From the NCBI GenBank assembly GCA_013180625.2, contig SNVD02004519.1:124001-188000 (forward strand): a stretch of 64,000 nucleotides of DNA. Reading direction: 5' to 3'. This document shows positions 1-12,740 of this stretch, piece after piece. The notes beneath the pieces were generated by a model that saw only the letters and a list, made by a program, of their open reading frames with translations, was not told the DNA's origin and made no database searches. Numbering within the stretch: the first letter of the stretch is position 1; every line of letters starts with the position of its first letter. The translations under genes were made by a program, and so were the position numbers. The stretch is from Boswellia sacra. Its lineage: Eukaryota; Streptophyta; Magnoliopsida; Sapindales; Burseraceae.

Positions 1-29
1 GAATTATGTCTCTTATAAAGTGCAGTCTT

Positions 30-1480
30 ACATCAATGTGTTTAGTTCTTTCATGAAACACATTATTCTTTGTAAAATTTATAGCACTTTGTGAGTCACA
101 ATAAACTTTCACCACATTCCTTGAAGCCTAATTCACTGATAATCCCACGAAGACAAAGTGCTTCTTTCACAACTTCTATCAGAGACACATACTCTACCTC
201 TATTGATGATAAAGTGACAATAAGTTGAAGACTTGATTTCTAACTAATAACATTCCCTCCATAGGTGAAAAAATAACCAGTTATAGATCTTCTTTTATCT
301 TTGTTAGCAACAAAATATGAGTCTAAGTCTCTTTCCAAATGAGCTTGTCCATCTTCATGCTTGCTATAAACAAGACCAACATTAGCTGTTCCGTTTAAGT
401 ATCTAAATAACCACTTAACAGCTTCCCAATGTTCCCTTATAGGATTGCTCATAAACCTGCTCACAAGTCTAACACCAAATGCAATGTCTAGCTGTGTGCT
501 AATCATGGCATACATTAAGCTACACACTGCATTACTATGTGGAAAAACTTTTTTGAGTTTCGTTTGTACTCAAGCTTCCTGGTTTTTCAGACTTCAACTG
601 AAAATGAGCAGTAATAGGAGTACAAACTACCTTTGCTTCAACCATTCCAAACAAACCAATGATCTTCTTGATATAACCTGATTGAGATAAAGCTATTGCA
701 CCTTTAGCTCTATCTCTAATAATATCAATGCTAAGAATTCTTTTTGCAAGTCCAAGACTTTTCATTTCGTTGTCTTCATAAGCTATCAGCATATCATCTA
801 CATACAATAGCAAATATATCTTGGCTATATTCTACCTTTGTCTAAAATAAACACACTGATCAAAACCTGTATCTTTTAAAACCAGTTTTAATCAAGAACT
901 CATCAAACCTCCTATACCACTGTCTTGGGACTTGTTTAAGTCCATATAGAGACTTTTGCAGAAAACATACTTTGTCTTTTCCTTCATGTGCAATGAACCC
1001 TTTTAGCTACCCCATATATATCTTTTCATCAAGAGTTCTGTGTAAAAATGTTGTTCTTACAATCATTTGCTCTAATTCTAGATCATACATAGCAACCAAA
1101 GAGAGAACAAGTCTAATAGAGGTTGTCTTCCCACTGAAGAAAGACTTCCTGATAATCTATACCTTCAATTTGAGAAAATCACTTCGCAACCACTCAGGCT
1201 TTGTATCTTGCTGGTTCTACTCCAACAATACCAAGTTTCCTTTTAAAAATCCACTTGCAACATATTACTTTTTGAGTAGTTGGCCTACCAACAAAGAACC
1301 AAGTCTTATTCTTCTCTAATTAATGCATTTCATCCTACATAGCACCAATGCTTCTAATCGCTCCTCTTACAAGCCATTTCATAACTAATTGGTTCATCAA
1401 GCTCAATTTTATCTCCAATATTGAGAGCATGTGTAACAAGATTTACCTTTATGAACCTTTTTGGAGCTCGAATTTCTATT
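30..1480 (-). pseudogene. copia reverse transcriptase and RNase H remnant
   Basis: The RT palm motif YVDDMLIA is at about 800-777 and retains the two catalytic Asp residues. Downstream lie SGYIKKII, the RNase H connection (YAMISTQLDIAFGVRLVSRF, RYLNGTANVGLVY) and the RNase H start LDSYFVANKDKRRSITGY. The frame is broken by stops near 535 and 240. An acidic Ser/Thr-rich linker at 1683-1480 joins integrase to RT. The element was once autonomous. Confidence 0.75.
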
Positions 1481-1979
1481 CAAACTCTATCTCTAGCTAG
1501 CACATAGTTATCAAGAACTCTACCTTGATCTGAAGTCCTTGTTGTATCGGTATCAGTTTCAAGTGGTTCACCATTATCCTCATTATGAATATGATCTTCC
1601 ATTTCAATTTGGTTATCAAGATCTTCATGACCATTTTGTTGAATCTGATTTCTATCAGCTGTACTAGAGATAGAATTTTCCACCTCAAACTAAAAGATAT
1701 CCGTTTGAAATGATGATGTACTATTCCTAGCTTGCTAATTAGTCTTTGGAAATAGTTCTTCATCAAACATAATGTCATGACTAATCACACATTTTTTCTC
1801 ATCTAGTAACCATACTCTATAACCCTTCACACCAAGTGGGTATCCAATAAACGCACCTTTTAATGCTCTAGTGTTCAATTTCCCCTAGCTTCTATGTACA
1901 TAAGCCATACAACCAACTGGTTTCATATGTGAAACATTAGAAAATTTACCTATCCACTTGCACATAGGTGTTTAACATG

Positions 1980-2870
1980 AAATAGTTGTGGAAGGTGACT
2001 AGTTAATCACATAGACTGCAGTATTCACTACCTTTGCCCAAAATTGCTTAGCCAAACCAGATTCATGTAGCATACATCTTACTTTATCTAAGATTGTTCT
2101 ATTTAGTCTCTAAACTATTCCATTTTGTTGAGGTGTTTCAGCACAAGTTCTATGCATTGATATTCCCACTTGGTTACAATAAATAGTAAATTTTCCACTA
2201 CAAAATTCAAGTCCATTATCCATCCGAAGTTTTTTTTTTTTTTTCCTTTCCAGTTTGATGCTCTACTAAGACTTTCCATTCTTTGAACTTAGCAAAAGCT
2301 TCACTTTTATATTTCAAGAAATACACCCATACATGCCTAGAGTAGTCATCAATAAAAGAAATAAAATACTGAGATCCATTTAAAGAAGAAGGTATCTTTG
2401 GTGAGCCCCACAAATCAAAATGAGCATACTCAAGCACTTGAGCAGTAGAGTGAGCTGCTATCCCAAACTGAAGTCTATGTGACTTCCCAAGAATGCATGT
2501 TTCACAAAACTACAGGGAACCAATTCGTTTAGAATCTAAGACAACTTGCTTGCATAATTCTTTAAGTTCTTTTTCACTTATATTCCAACACGTTTATGCC
2601 ACAACATTGTTTGATCTTGACTCTAAGATATAGGAGCTTCAACACCTGGTAGTGCTTCTCCTTGTAGTAGAAATAAACCATGGTTTAATTCACCCCTTAA
2701 AACCATTAGAGACCCCTTTATAACCTTCAAAGGTCCCTTCTCTAATTTGTATGAGCATCCATTAACATCAAACATTCCAAATGATAACATATTTCTTTGA
2801 AGCTTCGGAACTAGGCTCGCATTCTCAACTGCTCTCTTAGTTCCATTCCACAAATGTATCATCACCCATT
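1980..2870 (-). pseudogene. copia GAG-pre-integrase and integrase remnant
   Basis: 2865-2623 encodes a GAG-pre-integrase segment (LVPKLQRNMLSFGMFD). It continues into the HHCC zinc region (WHKRVG, later CETCILGKSH) and the integrase core (FIDDYSRHVWVYFLK, then RIDNGLEFC and TPQQNGIV further on). Stops and a poly-A/T slip near 2230 interrupt the frame. The catalytic core pattern is still recognisable across frames, but no continuous protein is possible. Confidence 0.75.
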
Positions 2871-2929
2871 AACACCTTACCACCTTTTATAGATTTAAAA
2901 TTGAATAATAAGTGTCTGTTAGGTGACAT

Positions 2930-3894
2930 ATGGTAAGTACAACCAGAATCAAACGTCCACTCATCACTAGAACCAACCAAAGCAATTGTTAACACATCTT
3001 CATATCCATCAGAGATATTTGTTGTATATGACTTGTCATTATTCTGACCTTGCTTGTTGCCACCCTTTCTTTTTGGATAGTTTCTTTTGAAATGTCCTTC
3101 TTGATGACATTCCCAACAAGTTTTCTTCTTTCCTTTAGACTTTGATCATGATGCTCCTTTTCCTTTTGACTGATCTCGGTTCTAAGTTCTTCCTCGAGTT
3201 TGAACTTGCGAGCTCTCTGGATTTGCTTTCTTTTCAAACATCAACTCAAGATCTCTTGATCTTAAAGCATCTAGAACATAATCCAATGAAAGAGATTCTC
3301 TGCCATACTTAATTGTGGACTTTAAATCACGAAATGGATTAGGAAAAAAATTCAGAAATATAATGGCTTGTTTCTCATCCGATATCTTCTCTTTTATGTT
3401 TGCAAGACTCACTGTTATTTTCTTGAATTCATCAAGATTATCCTCCAATGACTTATCAGGATCCATCTTAAAGCCAAAAAGTTTTTCTTTAAGATAAATC
3501 TTGTTAGTTAAGGACTTAGTAAAAAACAAAGATTCAAGTGTCAACCATACTTTTGCTGCTGTGTTTTCCTTGTCTACTAATCTAAGAACGTTATCAACTA
3601 GATTCAAGATTAATGAACTATAAGCAACTCCATTACCTCTTGCTTTTCTAGCTCAGACATTGTTGATGGGAGAGCAGTTTGTCCTTCCAATGCCTTGGCA
3701 CATTTTTGTTGCACCAATATGGCCCTCATCTTCTTACGCCACATATTGAAATCCCCTTGGCCATTGAATTTTTCAATTTCGACCTTGGTTCCCATTGTCT
3801 CCAATTTCTTGAATTCTCGAGTCACCAAAGCGTGAGCTCTTGGACCTCCAAAGTCGTGCAATATCTTGAGCTGAGAACTAGGATCTGATGCCAC
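2930..3894 (-). pseudogene. copia gag, zinc knuckle and protease remnant
   Basis: The gag (UBN2-like) region runs from 3894 to about 3180 with motifs such as KFNGQGDFNMWRKKMRAIL and LEDNLDEFKK, interrupted by a stop near 3610. A zinc knuckle starting [11 protein letters not shown] follows near 3110; its last Cys position appears to be Tyr. The protease motif FDSGCTYHM lies near 2955. No AUG precedes the first block: the open frame begins at a GTG inside the primer site. Gag and protease would package and mature the element; here they cannot. Confidence 0.75.
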
Positions 3895-3896
3895 TT

Positions 3897-4381
3897 GTTA
3901 TGGATTGCACACACACACTTGGTCTAGTCAAGAAATACTAGAACCCAGCAAAAAAGATCAATAAAGAACGGAACACATAAATTTACTTGGTTCAATCTCT
4001 TCTATGAAAAAGGTCTACATCCAAGGCACGGGTTTCTTGCCCCAAGTCTGAATCCACTATCTCAAGAATTGCAAATTACAAGCCTAGCACAATGTACAAA
4101 CACAAAGAGAGCTAAAGACACTTTGGTTTTACAAGCTCCATGACCTAAGCTTAACCCAAGAACCACTCAATCTCTTTCTCTATTTTCAATTCTGTCACTC
4201 AATCTCTCTTAGACATCATAGAGAATATTATTGTCTATCAAAACAATGCTTCATAATATTCTTTTCTATAATTCAACATATAGCTTTTATATACAACTTG
4301 AGATACTCTACCTAGACTCTGGTTTTACCTTAGGTTAATAGCTTGAGTTACCAGTTAGTTAGTTCCAAGTAATCAAGGCTA
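3897..4381 (-). repeat. 5' LTR of the copia element
   Basis: On the plus strand the segment begins TGTTATGGATTG; read on the minus strand the LTR therefore ends in ..CATAACA. It is followed by AGTGGCATCAGATCC, a degenerate version of the usual copia primer site TGGTATCAGAGC (initiator Met tRNA). The far boundary is approximate: homology to the peptide-gene promoters resumes at about 4382. Confidence 0.6.
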
Positions 4382-4690
4382 CAGTCCTTAACTAATTTAA
4401 CTAGTTAATTGCTTAGCCAATTTATACAAACATAATATATAAAATGAATCTAGGGTTACGGGAAGTCCCACTTTCACAATGAGAAAATTCATGTAGAGAG
4501 CAAATGGGAAGTTGGACAATATGTAGGGGAGGTGAGTCCCTGTTCAAGGATATAGTGAAGGTGTAGGTGAGCACTAAGAAAGCAATTGTCACAGCACAAT
4601 GGGAGAGGCTGTGGATTCTTAAGCTGTAATTATGATTATCATTGAAAATCACGGCATTTTCCATTTATTGATGTTAAAATTTTCAATTGA
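4382..4690 (-). promoter_or_regulatory. orphan promoter of small-peptide gene copy 1
   Basis: The sequence aligns throughout with the upstream regions of the peptide genes at 26403 and 55784. Shared blocks include GCTTAGCCAATTT.ATA.AAACATAATAT, a TATA-like site (minus-strand CTACATATTGTCC, 4515-4527; the other copies have CTATATATTGTCC) and the conserved block around ACAGCACAATGGGAGAGGCTG (4590-4610). The copia element sits immediately downstream, so the coding region, if it survives, lies left of the window. The TATA core is altered (TATA to CATA). Confidence 0.65.
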
Positions 4691-6538
4691 CTAATCGTGC
4701 AAATTCTGTCTTTCACATTCCAGGATCAAAATTAGCTGATTCATGCAAAATGTGAAAAATATATCACCTGCAAGTATGGAAATTTCATGGAACTAATAAA
4801 TCACTGAGCTGACTATATATAAAAATATTTGCAAATTCAGGTCATATTTTAGTATAGTTAAAAGTTGATAATGAGAGTAAGTTTACTCGAGTTTTTCCTA
4901 ATCTTTGGATAAAATTAACAAAGGCATGGCCTGGATTCTTGTAAACCGCAAGCAACCTGAGTTGCTGAGTTCAAAGAGCAAGTGGAATATAATTATGACA
5001 TCAAATCCCTTGTTATCTTTTCACAGCATAAGTAACTAGATACATATTTACTAGTTGGCATAGTATAGGCGCTATTGGGTTGCATACTCAATATATATAT
5101 ATATGAGCTAATACATTTTTTATTTTTGTTCTCATTTCATTGCTGTAAACTGAATGAAATCCGGTGTATTAAGGATGTCTAATAAATTTATAGCCATCTT
5201 AAAGTGTGGATATTAAGTCCTCCTGGCTCGACATTAAATATATGAGCTTATAATACGATTAACTTTGGCAGTTGCTATCATGTTTATATAAGATTATGGA
5301 TATTATCATCTTTAAGGACTAATTGCAGATCAATAAGTACCATTTTCCATCCTAATTATGATTTAATAAACAGCAAGCTAGCTAGTTAAATTTTACATGT
5401 CGATGTCCCAACAGAACAAAGAGTACTATACATCTAGATTACCATTTTCGACATATTATACGAAAATATTATGCATATTATGGTTCTCGGTATCCAAATG
5501 CTTGTACTAATTATGATAAAGCTTACATAAAGCTTTTTCACCAATATTGTTCTTATGCCATCAGATGTGATATGTTGGAGAGGAAGGATCAGAGATATTA
5601 ATGGAATTAATTAATGATAGCTTGATATTAGAAATAAATTTGTGTTAAAATTTTTAATTGATGTGTTTAAAAAAGAGGGCCGCGGGGGGTTGGGGGGCGG
5701 AGGAGGTGAGGACAAGGACACAAATAGCATAAATAGTGGGGGACAAATAGCATCAAATGCAATACATGAAGCAGGTAAAGGGTTGCTCCCATTTCGCAAT
5801 ACATGAATAAATCATGAGAAATACATCAAGCTCAAATGAATCAAGTTCAGTTAATTTTAAAATTTTCAAATAAACAAAAATAGATTTCTAATTATTAATG
5901 GTCAAAAGATTTTATAATTTGTGTCACAAAAATAAGAATAATACTATGCTTATAAACTATCTTCCTCAAGGTCATTTATTTTTAACATTTGTTTATTCAA
6001 CCAAATTATGTTACATCAGTTTGTATAAAAAATTTGTAAGTATAATATTATTGTAAGAAAAACTTACATTATAATAATAGAATTTTTTTCTTTAAAAAAT
6101 AAAACTTTTCAATCAAAGTAACTTAATATCGGTTGTGTTAAAAGCATTTTTGACATTTAAAAGAAACAATAATATACAGTTAATTGACTTTTTTAATCAT
6201 ATCCAGTTTTAGACATTAATATACTTATTATGATCTATTCACAGGTAACGTACCATGATTAATATAATTTAATTATGAGCACAATCCAAAATGCAAGTTT
6301 GCATGTTCTCAATCCTCCTATGGAAAACAATAATTAAAGAAAGTTACCCAAAAAAAAAAACCCTTAGTTCCCCAATTACGTCTATCGTCTAGAAGATTAG
6401 AAGTTACATTTAATAAAATAATTAATGGTACGAATAAAATGAAAATAGCACCTAGATTATATTTCTATTGATTATTTTATTTTAAAATTATTTTAAGTAA
6501 TAATTTAAATTATACCTAAATTACAAAGATGGGATGTA
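4691..6538. other. A+T-rich intergenic stretch with a duplicated segment and a G-rich patch
   Basis: No gene is visible. 5035-5290 resembles 52645-52865 (shared TTGGCATAG..ATAGG and GAGCTTATAATA.GA.TAACTTTGG.AGTTG), so it belongs to an old duplicated block. A G-rich stretch lies at 5677-5712. The remainder is simple A+T-rich sequence without coding signal. Confidence 0.5.
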
Positions 6539-6546
6539 AAGACAAG

Positions 6547-7579
6547 ATAGGGGTGGGAATTCGGGTTAGTGGATCGTGTTCATGTTGTGTCGAGTTATGA
6601 CATGACGAAGATTAGTCCAACCCGAACTCGGCCCATTCATTATTTGTGTCAAGGAGACTCAACCCGAACACGATCCCATTATTAAACGGGTAACCCACAG
6701 GCGACACGGCACAATATCTGAACACGAATAATGAACAGGTCATTTTCGTGCTAGACACAAATATGACTCGTTTAATATGACTAACACGAAAATGACCCAT
6801 TTAACATGATTATAACGTGTTTAAATATTTGACACATTTATGGCACGTTTTACAGGCATGATTACAACACGTTTAAATGATTACATAATTATGACACGAT
6901 TAAACATTTCAATTTTTAACCTATTTTAGTATTTTTAAATTAAAGAAATAATAACAAGAAAATATTCAAAATTCATCCACAATACAAAAAAAAGTCCACT
7001 AAACATCAAGTTCTATACAAACTTAAAACGTAATTTTGCTTCAGAAAAAAATCGATTGCATCTTTGAAACTCTTAAGTAACCTACAAAAAACAATATGTA
7101 AAAAAATTAAGGGTAGTTCAAGTTCATATCAAAATTAATAATAATATAATATTAAAATTAATAAAAATACAACAATGAATTTAAATATCTAATAAGCATA
7201 TAATGATTTTTAAAATTAATTTATATTTATAATTGTGTCACTTTAAAAATAATCATGTCAATCTGTGTTAGTCGTGTTGTCATGTTTTATTAATATTAAT
7301 TATGTCACAAATGGGTTTATGTCATAAACGGGTTCGTTCCATAAATGGGTTTGTGTCACCCGCGGGTGCAATCCCTCAACCCAAACACGACTTAATTATT
7401 AACGGGTTGAAAAATTTCTACCCGAACACGACCCAAACACGAATAAGACAAACTCAAACTCGCTAATTTTCGTGTCCCGAACATGACCCAAACATGATTA
7501 AGACAAACTCAAACCCGCTAATTTTTGTGTCGTGTCGTGTTGTGTCCGATTCGCATTCGTGTCGAAAATTCCCACCCTT
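6547..7579. mobile_element. hAT-like non-autonomous DNA transposon
   Basis: The ends are ATAGGGGTGGGAATT and AATTCCCACCCTT, an inverted pair. They are flanked by a perfect 8-bp direct repeat AAGACAAG at 6539-6546 and 7580-7587, the target-duplication length of hAT elements. The 1.03-kb interior has many scattered copies of GTGTCGTGT, ACACGA and ACCCGAACACGA, mainly near the ends, and no transposase ORF. Confidence 0.85.
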
Positions 7580-7587
7580 AAGACAAG

Positions 7588-9536
7588 AGAAAGAAGACTG
7601 AAGAAAAAAAAAAGATCATTAATTGCCTAACTTAATTGTTATAATTAATTCTATTTATATTTAATGATTGTCTTAATATTTACTTGCCATATAATCAAAT
7701 CTTAATAATTAAACTATGTAAATTTAACGAATATAAATTGATGCAAAAATAAAATAAAATGTAATTTAGAAGGGCTACTCATCATCTATATATGTATATA
7801 TTATTCACCTCACCAATCTAATGGTTGAGTTTGTTTATGAGTTGGTATCATGCAATGCAATATTTTTTTTATTTGTAATATCAACCATTGGATTAATTAG
7901 ATGAATGATCATTAATTGATATCTAGAGTTAAGTTAAACATCTCAACCCATATATATATATATACACAAAAAATAGATACATGTCTGAATTCTAAATTAA
8001 TCATAAAAGAATAAAACAATATAAATAATAAATCAACAAACAAGGAGTTAAGTAGTAAGAAACTAATAAGATATATACTGCTACAGATACATCAAAATAA
8101 GAAATTGAAACTAACAAATAAAAAACAGAACAAGTTATTTAATAGTCTACAATATTTAAATTCCATTTACGACCTGCTTTCCTAAACATTAGAATTTAAA
8201 ATAGTAATTAGTGTTTCCGAGAACACGAGAGAATTGTGTAATTCTTATCATATAACTATTTCTAAGCAAATTACTATTTCACCTCAAACTAATTCACACA
8301 AAGCACGATTGTGCCCGGGGACAAAATGATCATTTCCTAAGTCCATGCTGGAAATTTTTTTATTTTTAATTGTTTCTCTCCCAGAAATTGAATTTCAAAA
8401 AATATAAATTAAACCTTGTGGATCCCACTCCACCAACTACATTAAATTATATCTGAGAAGATAAAGGACTTGGATTCCTCTCATCTGCTTTTATAATCTT
8501 TTGAGAATTTTACACACATGTCATATACGTCATATATATATACATAACCACCAACACAGGTATGATCAGATTTTGTCATTTATGTACTTCCTAATCTTTT
8601 AACCATAAAAAAACATCCTTCCATGTAGTCATCTACTTATCCAAATCAATGTTAAATTATAAACTATCTTGCGGTAATTTTTTTTATATCAATTATCATA
8701 ATTATAGAAGAGAAGAGACTATTTCGGAAAGCAAACAAGCAAAAACTTGAATTCAAATAGTCCATAACAATTTTTCAAAACTTTGGATAAGACCCTGTGT
8801 TTGTCATGTTTAATTGTTTTGAGTTTCAGTTTGAAAAAAATTTATAAACAGCGTGTCTTGATGTAATTTTAGTATTTGGTAATGAAGGAAATTTATAAGT
8901 AAATAAATCTTGACAATTTATTATGAATTATTGGCTATGAAAATTTATTTGATTTCTGTGAATATGAGCAAGAAACGACCTACTAATACTGATAAAACGG
9001 CCTAACTAACATAACCTATAAAGTTTTATAGGTCTCACCTTATTTTGGCTAAATTCAATCATCTTTGTCTTCAAAACGACATTTTCCTAATTGCATTTTA
9101 GGTTGATTTTCTCTCCTAGTTTGTTTTGTGAGGGTTTAAATATTTAAACATAATATTTCTTTGGGAAAACAACTTTGGTTATGATTGAATAAGAATTTAT
9201 CTTATTTTCCACGGCTCGTTGTGATTCATGTGGATTGCGTAACTATGAATCCTAGTAATTCTATAATCTTACGAGATTCAATGGATTATGGGTAGGTTGT
9301 TTTAATTTGAATATTTAGTTTGGGCACCTCTTTCACATTACGCTTCGCGGCATCTGAATATTGGAATGAGAAGATGAAACGACAGAAACCAAGGCTATTA
9401 TTACATGCCTTGTTTATTAGAAAAAAAAAAAATCCATAATCCACTACAGCTTTATATAAAAGCAATAATGCCCAATCCAAAAAAGGGCTTCAAATATTGT
9501 AAGGGAATGAGGTAAAACCCTTATAATGACACATTT
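7588..9536. other. intergenic, with a possible small MITE at 7770-7930
   Basis: I see no gene. At 7770-7930 TCACCAATCTAATGGTTGA is mirrored by an inverted ATATCAACCATTGGATTAATTAGATGAA, the layout of a short foldback element, but I cannot fix ends or a target duplication. The rest is A+T rich without recognisable features. Confidence 0.4.
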
Positions 9537-10427
9537 TTAATTAGGATTCTTGGGGCAAAGGCGAATTGGGAGTCTTTTGGAAGGGATCAAAATAGGATCT
9601 CCTATCATTTGCTCATCTGGAAACACTTTCTTCCATCTGAATTTCTTTACCAAATTATGCATGAAAACAAGTATTTGTAATTGAACATACACTTTTTCAG
9701 GACACATGTGAGGAGCTCCTCCAAATGGAACACACGAAAAAGGGACCAACTGGTTCCCTTGGGATCTCGATGGATCAAACTTTTTTGGGTCTGGAAAGAA
9801 TTTGGGGTTTTTATGTGTGGCATATGCAAACCAATGTAAGTGCCAAAGCATAATATGAAAGATATACAATTAATTAACCGCTTAATCACAAAATTTTGAG
9901 ACCATTCAGTCATAGTTTAAGTTGGATTGAGTATGGAATAAACATGTTTATGGATTACCTTCCATCCGGACCAGCCCTTGGGAAATAGAAATCCATCATA
10001 GTTGAAGTTAGTGATGATCTCTCTGGAAGTTCCAGGCCTAGCTTGGTGGATACAAACTTAGTATTTCACGTGCGACATTCCACGTGCACTTCATTTCTTT
10101 TTTAAATATCTCCGAAGTGTAACAATTCTTCCGGCCTTTTAGAGTTTGCTATCTCCATTTGCTCTTTCAAGATCAACATATGATGACCAAAAATAGAAAA
10201 AGAATTTAGAAGTCTTTTATGTAAATTTTTTTATCAAGTAAGTTAATATATAACGAAGCATGTTTCTACAAGTTTAGAATAATATTGACATTCCACTCTA
10301 AAGGGTAGTTTAACAGATTTTGATTCCAAAACATACCTGCAGGAAACTCTTCATATACTTCAGCTGGCGTCGCCAGCTGTTTGATGATAGAAACAATTGT
10401 GACACTTGGATTGTCATATGCAGCAAC
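9537..10427 (-). pseudogene. C-terminal half of the CYP716-like pseudogene
   Basis: The I-helix block ends at a good donor (CTGCAG|GTATG near 10340). The K-helix/meander block follows at 10175-9955 with a frameshift in WNVAREIL..LYPPS, ending GWSGWK|GTAATC. The last block 9869-9537 keeps the PERF-equivalent FDPSR and the heme Cys, but Gly to Ala, Arg to His and Gly to Glu changes spoil the heme loop. It ends in TAA at 9537. Confidence 0.8.
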
Positions 10428-11174
10428 CAATGACGGACCTACGTAGGGACCCAGAAGGCCTGGACCCTTTTGAAATTTAAAAATTTTTGTGGTCCGCTTA
10501 TATTATATAGTCACTTTTTTACCATTTTCCTAAAAAACTTAATTAGTTTCAAGTTTTACATTATCGTTTCATTTTCTCAACTCTTTTACATATAAAAGAC
10601 CTTCATCCAAAATATAAGTTTATATAATAATTTAATTAATTATTACTATTTGATTGATTTATTCATTTTAGATTTTTTAATTCTTATTTATTTAGTTTGA
10701 CATAAATTATATATTTCTGTTTATGTTTCCGTTTATAGTCTTAAAAAATTAATTAATTGTTACTAGAAGAGTGTAAATTTGAAAATCTTGATGAATGATG
10801 ATAATTAAATATTTTTATAATTTTTAATAAAGTTAAATATCATTAAAAATTATGTTTGGAGACTTTTATTTTATTTCATTTATTTGTAGTATTTTTGAAC
10901 AAAACATAATATATTATAAAATAATCTTCTTGGAACAATTACAAAGAGAAATATTGAAAAAAAAACCTACCTTTTTGTTGGCATCAAGTTCAAAGAAAAT
11001 TAACACTCTTTATAAATTATAATTTTCAATCGTTATAATTCTAATATCTCTTATCTTTATATACTTTTATTACTTTTTCAATAAATTCTCTTACATTAAG
11101 TCTTATCAAGTAAATTATGAATGTTAAAATATCTAAGGTGCCTCATTTCTCATAAATTCCTGGGTCTACCACTA
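10428..11174. mobile_element. hAT-like insertion inside the P450 pseudogene
   Basis: GCAGCAAC occurs at 10420-10427 and 11175-11182, an 8-bp target duplication that falls exactly where P450 homology stops and restarts (LLVAA|YDNPS). The inferred ends AATGACGGACCTA and (reversed) AGTGGTAGACCCA are an imperfect inverted pair. The 747-bp interior is A+T rich with no ORF of note. A distant relative may lie near 17970-18560, which also carries GGGTCTACC near one end. Confidence 0.65.
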
Positions 11175-11702
11175 GCAGCAACTAGTAACCCTAACATCTT
11201 GTTAGCAACACCTAACTCATTCATCTCCTCTCCATCTATGTATATCTCAAATTGTAGTAAGGCAATATATCTTTTGAATCTGAATTCTTCTTCTCTAGAA
11301 CCTCACTCTTCCTTTGCTTCATCAAAGCCTGAAACTTGCTTCTGATTTCCTTTGATGATCTAATTGCGCGATTAAGCTTTTTCCCAAGAATGTTTGTGGG
11401 CAATGAAATAAATCCAGTGGTTATTGGATTGAATCATTTCTCGAGCTCTTCAACAGTTTCAGGATCCTCAATGTTTAGCATCAATCAACAAGCTAATGCA
11501 AACGTGAATTTCCTTGCTAGAGAATGGGCCATAACTTCTTCTTTACCATCCCAAGTACATGGCTAAGTTTGTGCATCCTAATTGCTTTCTATGGGGTTGT
11601 AGTTTTACTAGAGTTGGCAATATTTTATCAAAGTTTCTAGGCTACCAGGATTTGACAAGTTTGTCTCATTGGAACACAATAATTTGTTTCCCTCTGAGCT
11701 AC
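11175..11702 (-). pseudogene. middle part of the CYP716-like pseudogene
   Basis: Read on the minus strand it gives EGNKLLCSNET, then LARKFTFALAC, NIEDPETVEELEK, a run resembling the usual FN..TTGFISLP, KKLNRAIRSSKEIRSKFQAL and MNELGVANKMLGLLVAA. This is the B'-to-I helix order of the CYP716 family. Stop codons and at least two frame changes interrupt it. Confidence 0.75.
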
Positions 11703-11734
11703 ATACACTACAAGAAAAAAAGGCTATGACAATA

Positions 11735-11945
11735 GGGTTTTCGCAACGCGCGCTTATGCACGTTGTTGAATGTTGTTTTTCGCAACGCGCAATTTGTGTG
11801 TGTTGCGAAAGATTGCTAAACTTCACTTTTAGCAACGTGCAAGCAATGCACGTTGCCAAAATTATCATTCAGCAACGCACAGAAAATGCACGTTGCCAAA
11901 ACTATTAAATTTAGCAACATGCTCATCCTGCATGTTGTGAAATGT
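11735..11945. repeat. left subterminal repeats of CACTA 11706-17444
   Basis: Repeated short motifs GCAACGCGC, GCACGTTG, GCAACGTGCA and GCACGTTGCC, in both orientations, fill the first ~240 bp. In CACTA elements such arrays are binding sites for the TnpA-type protein. Confidence 0.85.
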
Positions 11946-12123
11946 CTACAAGGGTGTATATAGAAAAAATTAAAAATTAAAAATTTTTATATTTATAGGG
12001 GTGATAGTAATAAAGTTTAATATAATGGAAAATCCTGAAAATTTACTACTTTATATAAAGGAAAAAATAGTTATTCAGCCGAAAATCTCCTAAATGTATT
12101 AATCCTCAAATCCCTAAGTCACC

Positions 12124-12740
12124 TTGTCTCCACCATCTTCACTGTCATCACTCATCAACGCTCGCCTTAGCGGCCTCTTGACAGTCCTCGGCCATCATTA
12201 CTCGCAGCACCTCTTGTGGCCAGCTCGCCTCCACAGCTCCGGAGGCCCAGCCCAGCCTAGCCTCCGCAGCTTCGGCCATCCTTACTCGCAGCTCAGCCCT
12301 TATGTGTCACTCCCTCTGTTCGGGGACAAACAGACAAACGGAGGAGCAGAGAGCATTGTTGTCATGATTGATAGCCATAGGAGTGTATAAGAAGTGAGAT
12401 ACCGCTCAATTGAGGAAAATAACTGCATTTCCTCCATTGCTGCAGAGCCATTTACAAGACTGTACAGGTGAATAGTTCTTCCCTGCCCTACTGCAAAGGA
12501 AAGTTATATCTTTACTTTACAAGCTTCCTCCACGCTAGCTGCAGAGCCATTTGTTTCGACTCGCTGCAGAAGTTTCCCTTACCCGCTTGCTACACGCTAG
12601 CTGCAGAACTTTATCTCGACTCGCTGCAGAGCCATTTCCATCGCTTGCTTTCCTGCTCGAGAACTCCATTTTACTTGGCAGGTTTGCTACTGCTGCAGGC
12701 GAGCTACTTCATAAGTGGATTACTGCTACAGGTATTGAAT
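12124..12740 (+). other. G+C-richer interior of the CACTA with local repeats
   Basis: 12124-12390 is open for 88 codons, but Leu/Ser/His rich and without a recognised domain. 12530-12660 contains two imperfect copies of a unit GCTAGCTGCAGA..TCGACTCGCTGCAGA. This may be a 5' region captured from elsewhere. I cannot assign a function. Confidence 0.3.

Larger units (their letters stand above)
1..4381 (-). mobile_element. Ty1/copia LTR retrotransposon, decayed, truncated by window edge
   Basis: Reading on the minus strand the order is LTR, primer site, gag with zinc knuckle, protease, GAG-pre-integrase, integrase, RT and RNase H, which is the copia order (integrase before RT). Many stops and frameshifts break the coding region, so this copy is dead. 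The 3' LTR lies left of base 1, so LTR identity and target duplication cannot be checked. The right boundary near 4381 is set by where homology to the promoters of the two downstream peptide genes begins. Confidence 0.85.

Noticed and set aside
1497..1778. 93-codon minus-strand frame overlapping the copia linker
   Set aside because: Shadow of the acidic integrase-RT linker (1480-1683) in another frame.
11669..11908. 79-codon plus-strand frame crossing 11706
   Set aside because: It spans the junction of the P450 pseudogene and the CACTA terminal repeat and is made of the GCAACGCGC subterminal repeats.
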